From assembly GCF_007829815.1 (NCBI RefSeq), contig NZ_VIWT01000001.1, positions 3,495,501 through 3,559,500 of the forward strand: a stretch of 64,000 nucleotides of DNA, read 5' to 3'. This document shows positions 8,020 through 15,002 of the stretch, piece after piece. The notes beneath the pieces were generated by a model, which made no database searches, was not told the DNA's origin, and worked only from the letters and a program-made list of their open reading frames with translations. Source of the stretch: Kitasatospora viridis. GTDB taxonomy: Bacteria > Actinomycetota > Actinomycetes > Streptomycetales > Streptomycetaceae. The position numbers and the translations under genes were made by a program. Every line of letters begins with the position of its first letter. Within the stretch, counting starts at the first letter, position 1.

Positions 8020-11000
8020 GCCTGACGGCCCAGCGGATCGCGGCGGTGCGGGCGGCCGGCCAGGGCAGCGGGGTGCTGCTCACCGGCCGGCTGGTCCTGA
8101 CCGCCGCCCACCTGCTCCCGCCCGAGGCCGAGCCGGCCCCGGCCACCGTGATCGAGGCGGCCGTCCCGGGCGGGCGCGGCTGGCTGCGCTGCACCCCGCT
8201 GTGGCGCTCGGCCGCCGCCGACGCCGCCCTGCTGCTGGCCGTCGGCGACCTGGTCCGGCCCGAACTCGCGGCCGGCTTCGAGGAACTGCGCTGGGGCCGG
8301 GTCGACGAGCTGGAGCCGGTCCCGCTCTGCCACGCGATCGGCTACCCCGCCGCCGGCCGGGAGGACGGCGGGGTGCTGCGCAGCCACCAGCTGGTCGGCA
8401 CCCTGGCCCCCGCCAGCGGCCTGGGCACCGGCCGCCACGTGCTCGCCACCCAGCACCAGCCGCCCGGCCCGGTCACCGGCGCCGAGTCCCCCTGGTCGGG
8501 CATGTCCGGCGCCCCCGTGGTCTTCAACAACCTGCTGCTGGGCCTGGCCACCGCCGACCTCGCCCCCGGCGTCTGGCACCACTCCCAGCTCGGCCTGGTC
8601 CCGCTCGCCCCGCTGCTCGACGACCCCGCCTTCGCCGCCCAGCTGGCCCGCCGGCTGCCCGGCCCGGTGCGGCTCAGCGGCGTCTCGGCCCGCGAGCGCC
8701 AGGACGCCGAGTTCGAGGAGGAGTACGCCCGCACCATCCGCCGCGAGCACGGCCGGCTGAAGATCTTCGGCCTGCCGCAGTCGCTGCGCTGGGACCTGGG
8801 CACCGCCTACCTCAGCCTGCAGGCCATCCGGGTCACCGAGCGCCGGCGCGGCACCGAGCCGGGCGCCGGCGGCAGCGGCGAGGTGCTGATCGACCGCACC
8901 GGCCGCCGCGGCCGGGTGGAGAGCCTGCTCAAGGACCGCCGCCGGGTGCTGCTGCGCGGCCAGGCCGGCTCCGGCAAGACCACCCTGCTGCAGTGGCTGG
9001 CCGTCAACGCCGTCTCCGGCAACCTGGTCGGCGAACTCGCCGAGCTGAACTACCGGGTGCCGTTCCTGCTGCGGCTGCGCACCATGTTCCAGCTGCGCAA
9101 CCTCCAGCCGCTGCCCTCCGAGTTCCTCGCGATGGACCGCAGCCCCGTCACCGACGCCCAACCCGCCGGCTGGGCCGACCGGTTGTTCGACGCCGGCCGG
9201 GCCATCCTGCTGGTCGACGGACTCGACGAGATCCCCCAGGAGAGCCGCGACGAGGCCGGCGAGTGGCTGGCCGACCTGCTGGAGCGCTACCCCAACTGCT
9301 TCACCCTGGTCACCGTGCGCCCCACCGGCGTGCCCGCCGACTGGCTGCACCGCCAGCGGTTCGAGGAGCTGATGCTCTGTCCGATGGACGAGTGGGACCG
9401 CAACCGCTTCGTGGAGCGCTGGCACCAGGCCGCGCTGGCCGCCGAACGCGCCGCCGCCGACGACCCCACGCCCGCCGAACTCGCCGCCCTGGACAGCCGG
9501 TTCCGCGAGATGACGGAGGCGCTGCGGCGGGCCCTCAAGCTCTCCCCGGAACTCGACCTGATCACCGACAGCCCGCTGCTGTGCGCGATGATCTGCGCCC
9601 TGCACCGGGAGTGGGAGGGCGGCCTGCCGGAACGCAAGATGGAGGTCTACGAGTCCGCCCTGGACATGCTGCTGCTGCGCCGCGACAAGCAGCGCCGGAT
9701 CGCCGCCCTCCCCGAGGGCCGCCAGCTCGGCCGCGAGGAGCAACTCGCCCTGCTCCAGCGGATGGCCGCCTGGCTGGTGCTCAACGGCCAGCACGAGGGC
9801 GGCCACGAGGACGCGCTGCGCCAGATCGCCCAGGTGCTGCCCAGCCTGCCCGCCGCCCACGGCGAACTCGACGCCGAGCGGGTGCTGCGCCACCTGGTCG
9901 AGCGCACCGGCCTGCTCAGCGAGACCAGCGTGGCCACCTTCGAGTTCGTCCACCGCACCTTCCAGGACTACCTGGCCGCCCGGGAGTTCATGGAGGACCG
10001 GGACTTCGGCCTGCTCGCCGAGCGGTCCAGCGACGAGCAGTGGGCGGACGTGGTGCGGATGGCCGTCGGCCACTGCTCGCACCGCGACCGGGCGGTGCTG
10101 CTGCGCCGGCTGCTGGCCGCCGCCACGGCCTGCCAGGACGCCCGCCGGGCCCGCTGGATCCGGCTGATCGCCGCCGGCTGCCTGCCCTACGCCTCGGTGC
10201 TCGACGAGGCCGTGCGCGGCGAGGTGCTGGAGCAGCTGCGCCCGCTGCTGGCGATGTTCCCCAACGAGGCCGGCGCCGACTACGAGCCGCGCGAGTGGCA
10301 GGCGCTGTACGCCGTCGGCGAGGACCTGCTGCCGCTGCTCACCCCCGACACCGAGCTGCCGCTCTGGCTGGTCTGTCGGCTGCTGGAACGGATCGGCGGC
10401 CCCGAGGCGGTCGGCCGGCTGGCCGCGGTGAACGCCCGGATCGCCGCCGAGCAGGGCGGGCAGCCGGAACTGACGTCACGTCAGGTGCTGGCCCGGGCCT
10501 ACCAGGAGGCCGGCGACCTGGAGCAGGAGATCCCCGCCCTGGAACAGCTGGTCGAGGTGTCCGAGCAGGTGATGGGCCACGGCCACCCCGACACCTTCGC
10601 CGCCCGGCTCCGGCTCGCCGACGCCTACCTGGAGAACGGCGGGCTGCCCACCGCGCTGCGCCGCTACGAGCAACTGCTGGCCGACGCCGAGGCGCAGGCC
10701 GCCGCCGCCGACCTGCTGGTGATCCGCAGCCGGCTCGGCGCCGCCTACCTGGAGGCCGGCGCGGTCGGCCGGGCCCTGCCGCTGTTCGAACTGCTCGCCA
10801 CCGAGGCCGAGGCGCTCAAGGGCCTGGAGAGCCCAGAGGCGCTGGCCGCCCGGGGCCGCCTCGCCGCCGCCCAGCGCGACGCCGGCGACCTGGCCGGCGC
10901 GCTCACCGCCTTCGAGTGGCTGCTGGTGGACGCCGAGCGCGCCCTCGGCGAGGACCACCCCGACACCCTGGTGATCCGCACCGACGCCGCCGCCGCGCAG

Positions 11001-11627
11001 GCCGAGGCCGGCGACCTGGCCCGGGCCATCCCCGCCCTGGAACAGATCCAGAGCGACGCCGCCCGGGCGCTCGGCGAGCACTACCCGACCACCCTGACCG
11101 CCGCGCTGCGCCTGGGCCTGGCCCTGCTGGAGGCCGGCGACCTCTACCGGGCGGTGCCGATCCTGGAGGCCGTGGACCGGGCCCGCACCCGGGTCTTCGG
11201 CGAGGACCACCCGGCCACCTTCACCGCCCGCCGCCACCTCGCCGTCGCCCAACTCGACCAGGGCGACCACGAGTCGGGCCTGGCCCTGCTGGAGACCACG
11301 CTGGAGCGGGCCCACCGGGTGCTCGGCGAGCGCCACCCCGAGCCGCTCTCGCTGCGCTTCGAACTCGGCGTCGCCCAGCGCCGGATCGGCGAGCCGCACG
11401 GCGCCGCCGAGCTGCTCGACCGGGTGCTCGGCGACCGCTGGGTGGCGCTCGGCGAGCACCACCCCGACACCCTGCGCACCCGCCACCAGCTCGCCAAGGC
11501 CTACTGGGCCGCCGACGACCCGTACCGGGCGGCGGCGATCGCGCTGCGCACCCTCGCCCTGTGCGAGACCCACCTGAGCCCCGACCACCCGCTGACCGTC
11601 GCGGTGCGGGCCAGCCTGGACCGCTGA
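8016..11627 (+). CDS. Trypsin-like protease fused to NACHT NTPase and TPR repeats
   Basis: The product has 1203 residues. The N-terminal domain (1-215) is a trypsin-like serine protease with the triad His32 (LTAAHLL), Asp69 (AADAALL) and Ser164 (GMSGAPV). A linker leads to a NACHT STAND ATPase with P-loop GQAGSGKTT at 314-322 and Walker B ILLVDGLDEIP near 400. The domain ends in the typical FEFVHRTFQDYLAA near 650. Residues 820-1203 are about eight kinesin-light-chain-type TPRs with repeated GEDHPDT signatures. The TTG start at 8016 lies inside the stop of the Trypco2 gene and has GAGGG at 8004-8008. The layout (protease effector, NTPase switch, repeat sensor) is that of NLR-like conflict proteins; an anti-phage role is inferred. 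Confidence 0.9.
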   Translation: MSLTAQRIAAVRAAGQGSGVLLTGRLVLTAAHLLPPEAEPAPATVIEAAVPGGRGWLRCTPLWRSAAADAALLLAVGDLVRPELAAGFEELRWGRVDELEPVPLCHAIGYPAAGREDGGVLRSHQLVGTLAPASGLGTGRHVLATQHQPPGPVTGAESPWSGMSGAPVVFNNLLLGLATADLAPGVWHHSQLGLVPLAPLLDDPAFAAQLARRLPGPVRLSGVSARERQDAEFEEEYARTIRREHGRLKIFGLPQSLRWDLGTAYLSLQAIRVTERRRGTEPGAGGSGEVLIDRTGRRGRVESLLKDRRRVLLRGQAGSGKTTLLQWLAVNAVSGNLVGELAELNYRVPFLLRLRTMFQLRNLQPLPSEFLAMDRSPVTDAQPAGWADRLFDAGRAILLVDGLDEIPQESRDEAGEWLADLLERYPNCFTLVTVRPTGVPADWLHRQRFEELMLCPMDEWDRNRFVERWHQAALAAERAAADDPTPAELAALDSRFREMTEALRRALKLSPELDLITDSPLLCAMICALHREWEGGLPERKMEVYESALDMLLLRRDKQRRIAALPEGRQLGREEQLALLQRMAAWLVLNGQHEGGHEDALRQIAQVLPSLPAAHGELDAERVLRHLVERTGLLSETSVATFEFVHRTFQDYLAAREFMEDRDFGLLAERSSDEQWADVVRMAVGHCSHRDRAVLLRRLLAAATACQDARRARWIRLIAAGCLPYASVLDEAVRGEVLEQLRPLLAMFPNEAGADYEPREWQALYAVGEDLLPLLTPDTELPLWLVCRLLERIGGPEAVGRLAAVNARIAAEQGGQPELTSRQVLARAYQEAGDLEQEIPALEQLVEVSEQVMGHGHPDTFAARLRLADAYLENGGLPTALRRYEQLLADAEAQAAAADLLVIRSRLGAAYLEAGAVGRALPLFELLATEAEALKGLESPEALAARGRLAAAQRDAGDLAGALTAFEWLLVDAERALGEDHPDTLVIRTDAAAAQAEAGDLARAIPALEQIQSDAARALGEHYPTTLTAALRLGLALLEAGDLYRAVPILEAVDRARTRVFGEDHPATFTARRHLAVAQLDQGDHESGLALLETTLERAHRVLGERHPEPLSLRFELGVAQRRIGEPHGAAELLDRVLGDRWVALGEHHPDTLRTRHQLAKAYWAADDPYRAAAIALRTLALCETHLSPDHPLTVAVRASLDR

Positions 11628-11634
11628 CGGTCCG

Positions 11635-12042
11635 TCAGACGGCGTTCGTGTCGCCGTCGTATCGGTCGCGGGCCGCCAGCACCTCGGGCATGTTCCGCTC
11701 CGCCCAGTCGACCACCGCACCCAGCAGCGGCAGCAGGCCGGCGCCCAGCGGAGTGAGCGCGTACTCCACCTGGACCGGCACGGCGGGCGTCACGGAGCGG
11801 GTGAGCAGGCCGTCCCGCTCCAGCGCGCGCAGCGTCTGGGTGAGCATCTTCTGGCTGATCCCGGCCAGCCGGCGGGACAGCTCGCCGTACCGCAACGGCC
11901 CGTCCGCGAGCGCGTTCACCAGCAAGCTGACCCACTTGTCGCCGATCCGCTCCAGCAACTGCCGGGCCGGGCAGTCGGCCAGGTAGGCGTCGTACTCCGT
12001 CTTCGCGGCCGCGCGCCGCTGCGCCGCCGTGCTGGTGGCCAT
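11635..12042 (-). CDS. HxlR-family transcriptional regulator
   Basis: The product has 135 residues from the ATG at 12042, which has GGGGGAG six bases upstream; a start at 12072 is possible but less well placed. The winged HTH contains CPARQLLERIGDKWVSLLV and LRYGELSRRLAGISQKMLTQTLRALERDGLLTR given in part as GISQKMLTQTLRALERDGL, the HxlR hallmark. The N-terminal Cys in DCPARQLL is the position used for redox or aldehyde sensing in this family. It is divergent from a quinone-oxidoreductase-like gene and probably controls it, and its stop is 7 bp from that of the NACHT gene. Confidence 0.9.
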   Translation of the reverse strand: MATSTAAQRRAAAKTEYDAYLADCPARQLLERIGDKWVSLLVNALADGPLRYGELSRRLAGISQKMLTQTLRALERDGLLTRSVTPAVPVQVEYALTPLGAGLLPLLGAVVDWAERNMPEVLAARDRYDGDTNAV

Positions 12043-12066
12043 CGGATGCTCCCCCCGCAGTGCGGT

Positions 12067-12084
12067 ACGCACCTCCTGGTGCGT
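12067..12084. promoter_or_regulatory. Candidate HxlR operator
   Basis: ACGCACCtcctGGTGCGT is a perfect 7-bp inverted repeat with a 4-bp spacer. It lies in the 104-bp gap between the HxlR gene and the divergent oxidoreductase, 25 bp upstream of the regulator start. Confidence 0.55.
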
Positions 12085-12146
12085 CCTTACCGGCCGAGCC
12101 TAGCCCGCCCTAGCGTGGCAGGCAGCTGAGGAAAGGGGTGAGCGCG

Positions 12147-13112
12147 ATGCGCGCGGTGGTGGTGCACGAGTTCGGCGGGCCGCAGGTGCTGGAGGTGGTC
12201 GACCTGCCGGAACCGGTGCCCGGCCCGGGGCAGTTGGCGATCCGCGTGGCGGCCGCAGCCGTCAACCCGGTGGACGCGGTCACCAGGGACGGCACGCTGG
12301 CCGGGCTCGGCCTGCTGCCCGCGCCCGCACCGGGCACGCCGGTCGGGATCGGCTGGGACGTCGCGGGCGAGGTGCTCGCGCTCGGCCCGGGCACGGCCGG
12401 CTTCGCGGTCGGGCAGCGGGTGCTCGCGCTGCGGGACCGGCTGGACCTGCCGCTCGGGAGTTATGCCGATCACCTGGTGCTGGACGCCTCGGCGGTCGCA
12501 CCGCTTCCCGACGGCCTGCCCTTCGCCGAGGCCGCGACCCTGCCGCTGAACGGCCTGACGGCGGATCAGGCGCTCGACCTGCTCGACCTGCCGCCCGGCG
12601 CCACCCTGCTGGTCACCGGGGCGGCGGGCGCGGTCGGCGGCTTCGCGGTGGAACTCGCCGCCCGGCAGCGCGGCCTGACGGTGCTGGCCCAGGCCGCGCC
12701 CGCCGACCACGCCGCACTGCGCGCGATGGGCGCCGCCTTCGTGGTGGACCGCGCCGCGCCCGACCTCGCGGAAGCCGTCCGCGCCCTGGTCCCGGGCGGT
12801 GTCGACGGAGCCCTGGACACCGCCCTGCTCGGCATCCGCGCGCTCGGCGCGGTGCGCAACCGGGGCGCCTTCGTCTCGGTGGCCGGCGGCCCACCCCCCG
12901 GCCTGCGCGGGATCACCGTCCACACGGTGTGGATAGCCGCCGACGGCGCGGCCCTGACCCGCCTGGCCGGCCTCGCGGCGGCGGGCGAGCTGACCCTTCG
13001 GGTCGCCGACGTCCTGCCGCTCGACCAGGCCGCGACGGCCCACCAGCGGCTCGCCGCGGGCGGCTTGCGGGGGCGCTTGGTGCTCGTCCCGGCTCCGGCG
13101 GCGGCCCGCTGA
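12147..13112 (+). CDS. NADP-dependent quinone oxidoreductase-like protein (MDR family)
   Basis: The product has 321 residues. It is a zinc-less medium-chain dehydrogenase: N-terminal GroES-like domain (MRAVVVHEFGGPQVLEVVDLPEP; AAAVNPVDAVTRDG), then the Rossmann domain with LLVTGAAGAVGGFAVELA. The expected substrate is a quinone or enone with NADPH. ATG 12147 is preferred over GTG 12138 because AAGGGG sits 8 bases upstream and family members start MRAVVV. Divergent from the HxlR regulator, which fits control by reactive aldehydes or quinones. A strong hairpin follows the stop. Confidence 0.9.
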   Translation: MRAVVVHEFGGPQVLEVVDLPEPVPGPGQLAIRVAAAAVNPVDAVTRDGTLAGLGLLPAPAPGTPVGIGWDVAGEVLALGPGTAGFAVGQRVLALRDRLDLPLGSYADHLVLDASAVAPLPDGLPFAEAATLPLNGLTADQALDLLDLPPGATLLVTGAAGAVGGFAVELAARQRGLTVLAQAAPADHAALRAMGAAFVVDRAAPDLAEAVRALVPGGVDGALDTALLGIRALGAVRNRGAFVSVAGGPPPGLRGITVHTVWIAADGAALTRLAGLAAAGELTLRVADVLPLDQAATAHQRLAAGGLRGRLVLVPAPAAAR

Positions 13113-13144
13113 GCGCGAGAACCCCCGCCTCCCTGAACGACTCC

Positions 13145-13175
13145 GCTCCCGCGAGCCCGGGCTCGCGCCGGGAGC
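13145..13175 (+). terminator. Stem-loop terminator
   Basis: A 16-bp perfect palindrome (13151-13166) is extended by GCTCCC/GGGAGC on its outer sides. It lies 32 bp after the oxidoreductase stop. Confidence 0.7.
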
Positions 13176-13239
13176 GCTTCGAACGACCGGCAAGCGGCCC
13201 GGCACCCGATACGGTGGGAGGGACGACCAGGAGGACCGG

Positions 13240-13539
13240 ATGAGCGTCCAGCCCAGCCACCACACAACCGGGCACCCGCGGGTGCCCCGAAACCCGGACG
13301 GCATTGCCGCAGCCCTGCGGGGCGGCCGCCGGATGGAGTTCTACCGCGAGCTCGGCCAGGCGCCCATCGACCAGGTCGAGCAGATCCTGAACCGCTGGTG
13401 GTGCGAGGCCGAACTCGACGCCGACCCGGACCAGGACCGCATCATCGCCGCGGCGCGCAGCGGCACCCTGCCGACGGTCACCATGGCCGACATGATGCGG
13501 CTGCGCCGTGAGCGAGGCGGGGAACTGCCCGGTGAGTGA
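13240..13539 (+). CDS. Small hypothetical protein, antitoxin-like
   Basis: The product has 99 residues. The ATG at 13240 has a strong AGGAGGA four bases upstream. The sequence is soluble and mixed in charge, with a helical middle (FYRELGQAPIDQVEQILNRWW) and a C-terminal basic helix. It resembles the small DUF6247-type proteins encoded before RelE/ParE-like partners in streptomycetes. The next reading frame begins 4 bases before its stop. An antitoxin role is an inference from this layout; I do not recognise the domain with certainty. Confidence 0.65.
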   Translation: MSVQPSHHTTGHPRVPRNPDGIAAALRGGRRMEFYRELGQAPIDQVEQILNRWWCEAELDADPDQDRIIAAARSGTLPTVTMADMMRLRRERGGELPGE

Positions 13540-13564
13540 GTACGACGCGGACGACCTCTGACCG

Positions 13565-13807
13565 GTGGAGCCGTCCGAAGCCGTTCAGGACGTCCTGGCT
13601 GACCCCAAGCTGTCCGTCGAACTCTTCTCGGCGATCGTCGCGCTCACCGTCGCGATCGCCGAGGACCCGTGGTTGCCGGCGAGCAGCGCACGCGACAGCG
13701 TCGGTGACTGGCGGCGGCTCCCGATCTCTCATGGACGTGGCCTGGTCGAGTACGTCATCGATGCAGAGCACCACGTGGTCCGGCTGACCCGGATCATCCC
13801 CCTCTGA
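13565..13807 (+). CDS. Small RelE/ParE-like protein, possibly a damaged toxin gene
   Basis: From the GTG at 13565 the product has 80 residues. Its C-terminal half (WRRLPISHGRGLVEYVIDAEHHVVRLTRIIPL given here as WRRLPISHGRGLVEYVID then AEHHVVRLTRIIPL) follows the strand pattern of RelE/ParE toxins. No ribosome binding site precedes 13565. The same frame has a better placed GTG at 13532, overlapping the stop of the upstream gene as is normal for toxin-antitoxin pairs, but that frame meets TGA at 13559 after nine codons. So the gene either starts internally or has been broken by a nonsense change. Confidence 0.45.
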   Translation: MEPSEAVQDVLADPKLSVELFSAIVALTVAIAEDPWLPASSARDSVGDWRRLPISHGRGLVEYVIDAEHHVVRLTRIIPL

Positions 13808-13830
13808 GCGCACCGCCCCGCTCGCGCCAA

Positions 13831-13872
13831 GGGCTGCCCGCCGAGCGCCGTGGTGCGCTCGACGGGCAGCCC
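13831..13872. terminator. Stem-loop terminator, convergent genes
   Basis: 18-bp arms (13831-13848 and 13855-13872) with a single mismatch enclose a 6-nt loop. It lies between the toxin-like gene and the convergent SDR gene and can end both transcripts. Confidence 0.8.
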
Positions 13873-13878
13873 GGGGCC

Positions 13879-14739
13879 TCAGGCGCGGAACGCGTCCGCG
13901 TGGTCGGCCGCGAACTGGGCGAAGGAGCGGGCCGGGTGGCCGGTCAGCTTCTCGACGTCGGAGCTGACGGCGGCCGCGGTGCCGGCGGCGTAGAGGGCGT
14001 AGAGCTCGATGATGCCCTCGGCGCGCCACTGGCCGAGGCCCGCGCCCAGCATGCCCGCGAGGGCGGCCTGCGGGTCGGCGTCGGTGTAGGCCACCTCGCG
14101 GCCGGCCACGGCGCCCAGCTGCTCGGCGATCTCGGCGTGGGTCAGGCCGGCCGGGCCGGTCAGCGTGTAGACGGCGCCCTCGTGGCCCTCGGTGGCGAGC
14201 ACGGCGACGGCGGCCTCCGCCACGTCGCGCACGTCCACCCAGGAGACCGGGGCCTGCCCGGCCGGAGCCGTCAGGTTGCCCTGCTTGACGGCAGCGGCCG
14301 TGCCCAGGAAGTTCTGGTAGAAGCCGTTCGGGGCGATCACGGTCCACGGCAGGCCACTGGCCTGCAGGTGCGCGTGCGCGGCCACGTGCGCGCTCAGGAA
14401 CCGGATGCCCTCGGGCTTGTACTCCACGCCCGCCGCCGCGTGCAGCACGATCCGCGGCCGGCGCCCGCTGCGCACCGCCGCGTCGATCACGTTGAGCTCG
14501 TGCTGCTCCATCTCCGGGTGCACGGCGACCAGCAGGTAGATCACGTCGGCGTCCGCCAGCGCGGCGTCCAGCGACGCCGGGTCGGCGAAGTCGGCGGCGA
14601 CGGCCTGCACGCCCTCGTCCCACTCGGCCGGCCGCGCGGCCGGGTCGCGCAGCAGCGCCCGCACGCTCTCGCCGCGCTCCCGCAGTCCGACGACGACCTT
14701 CGACCCGACGGTGCCGGTGGCACCGGTGACAACGATCAT
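13879..14739 (-). CDS. NmrA/SDR-type NAD(P)-binding oxidoreductase
   Basis: The product has 286 residues. The N-terminal MIVVTGATGTVGSKVV is the GxxGxxG nucleotide-binding loop of atypical short-chain dehydrogenases. Later motifs (LHAAAGVEYKPEG, WTVIAPNGFYQNFL, SWVDVRDVAEAAVAVL) match the NmrA-like/SDR_a5 group, often annotated as NAD(P)H:quinone reductases or sensor proteins. The Tyr-x3-Lys catalytic pair of classical SDRs is not present, as is usual in this group. It follows GGGGAG and stands alone. Its upstream region is duplicated at 16740 (see findings). Confidence 0.88.
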   Translation of the reverse strand: MIVVTGATGTVGSKVVVGLRERGESVRALLRDPAARPAEWDEGVQAVAADFADPASLDAALADADVIYLLVAVHPEMEQHELNVIDAAVRSGRRPRIVLHAAAGVEYKPEGIRFLSAHVAAHAHLQASGLPWTVIAPNGFYQNFLGTAAAVKQGNLTAPAGQAPVSWVDVRDVAEAAVAVLATEGHEGAVYTLTGPAGLTHAEIAEQLGAVAGREVAYTDADPQAALAGMLGAGLGQWRAEGIIELYALYAAGTAAAVSSDVEKLTGHPARSFAQFAADHADAFRA

Positions 14740-14753
14740 TGTGGCTCCCCTGT

Positions 14754-14861
14754 CTGATGATCAGTCACCCGGACTATCTCAGGCAGCCGTTCGGTGATCA
14801 AGGTCGACCCTGTACCAGGCCCCTGACCTGCGCGATGCCGCGACGGTTCCGCTCCAGGGCC
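14754..14861. repeat. Direct repeat, copy A
   Basis: This copy shares an exact 15-mer (14754-14768) and an exact 46-mer (14816-14861) with copy B at 16740-16823, in the same order and orientation but with a longer spacer. The two copies bracket the DUF4157 gene. Confidence 0.85.
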
Positions 14862-14865
14862 TCCG
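14798..14865 (-). pseudogene. 3' fragment of the Zn-ribbon HTH gene
   Basis: Read on the minus strand, the bases encode EALERNRRGIAQVRGLVQG, nearly identical to the C-terminus of the gene at 16766-17674. The original stop has become a sense codon and nothing upstream matches the rest of that gene. It is a vestige left by duplication rather than an active gene. Confidence 0.7.
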
Positions 14866-15002
14866 GTGAACGAACAAGGCTGGTAGGCCACTTGGAGGCC
14901 GTCGGAGTGAGCCGGCTGCCCTTTCTTCTGCCCTGGCGAACCTTCTGGAGCCGTTGCGGCGCCGGTATATGTGTGGTCTGCCAAGTCGGAGGAGGACTCG
15001 CC

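Noticed and set aside
7530..10082. Long open frame on the minus strand across the Trypco2/NACHT genes
   Set aside because: It is an antisense shadow of third-position GC bias with low-complexity Gln/Gly/Leu product and no motif.
11628..11986. Extension of a plus-strand frame past the NACHT gene stop
   Set aside because: It belongs to a different frame and is antisense to the HxlR gene.
14740..15002. Start of the DUF4157 gene at the far upstream GTG near 14739
   Set aside because: The upstream part overlaps the duplicated gene end and is not protein-like; ATG 15003 has a strong ribosome site and a normal N-terminus.
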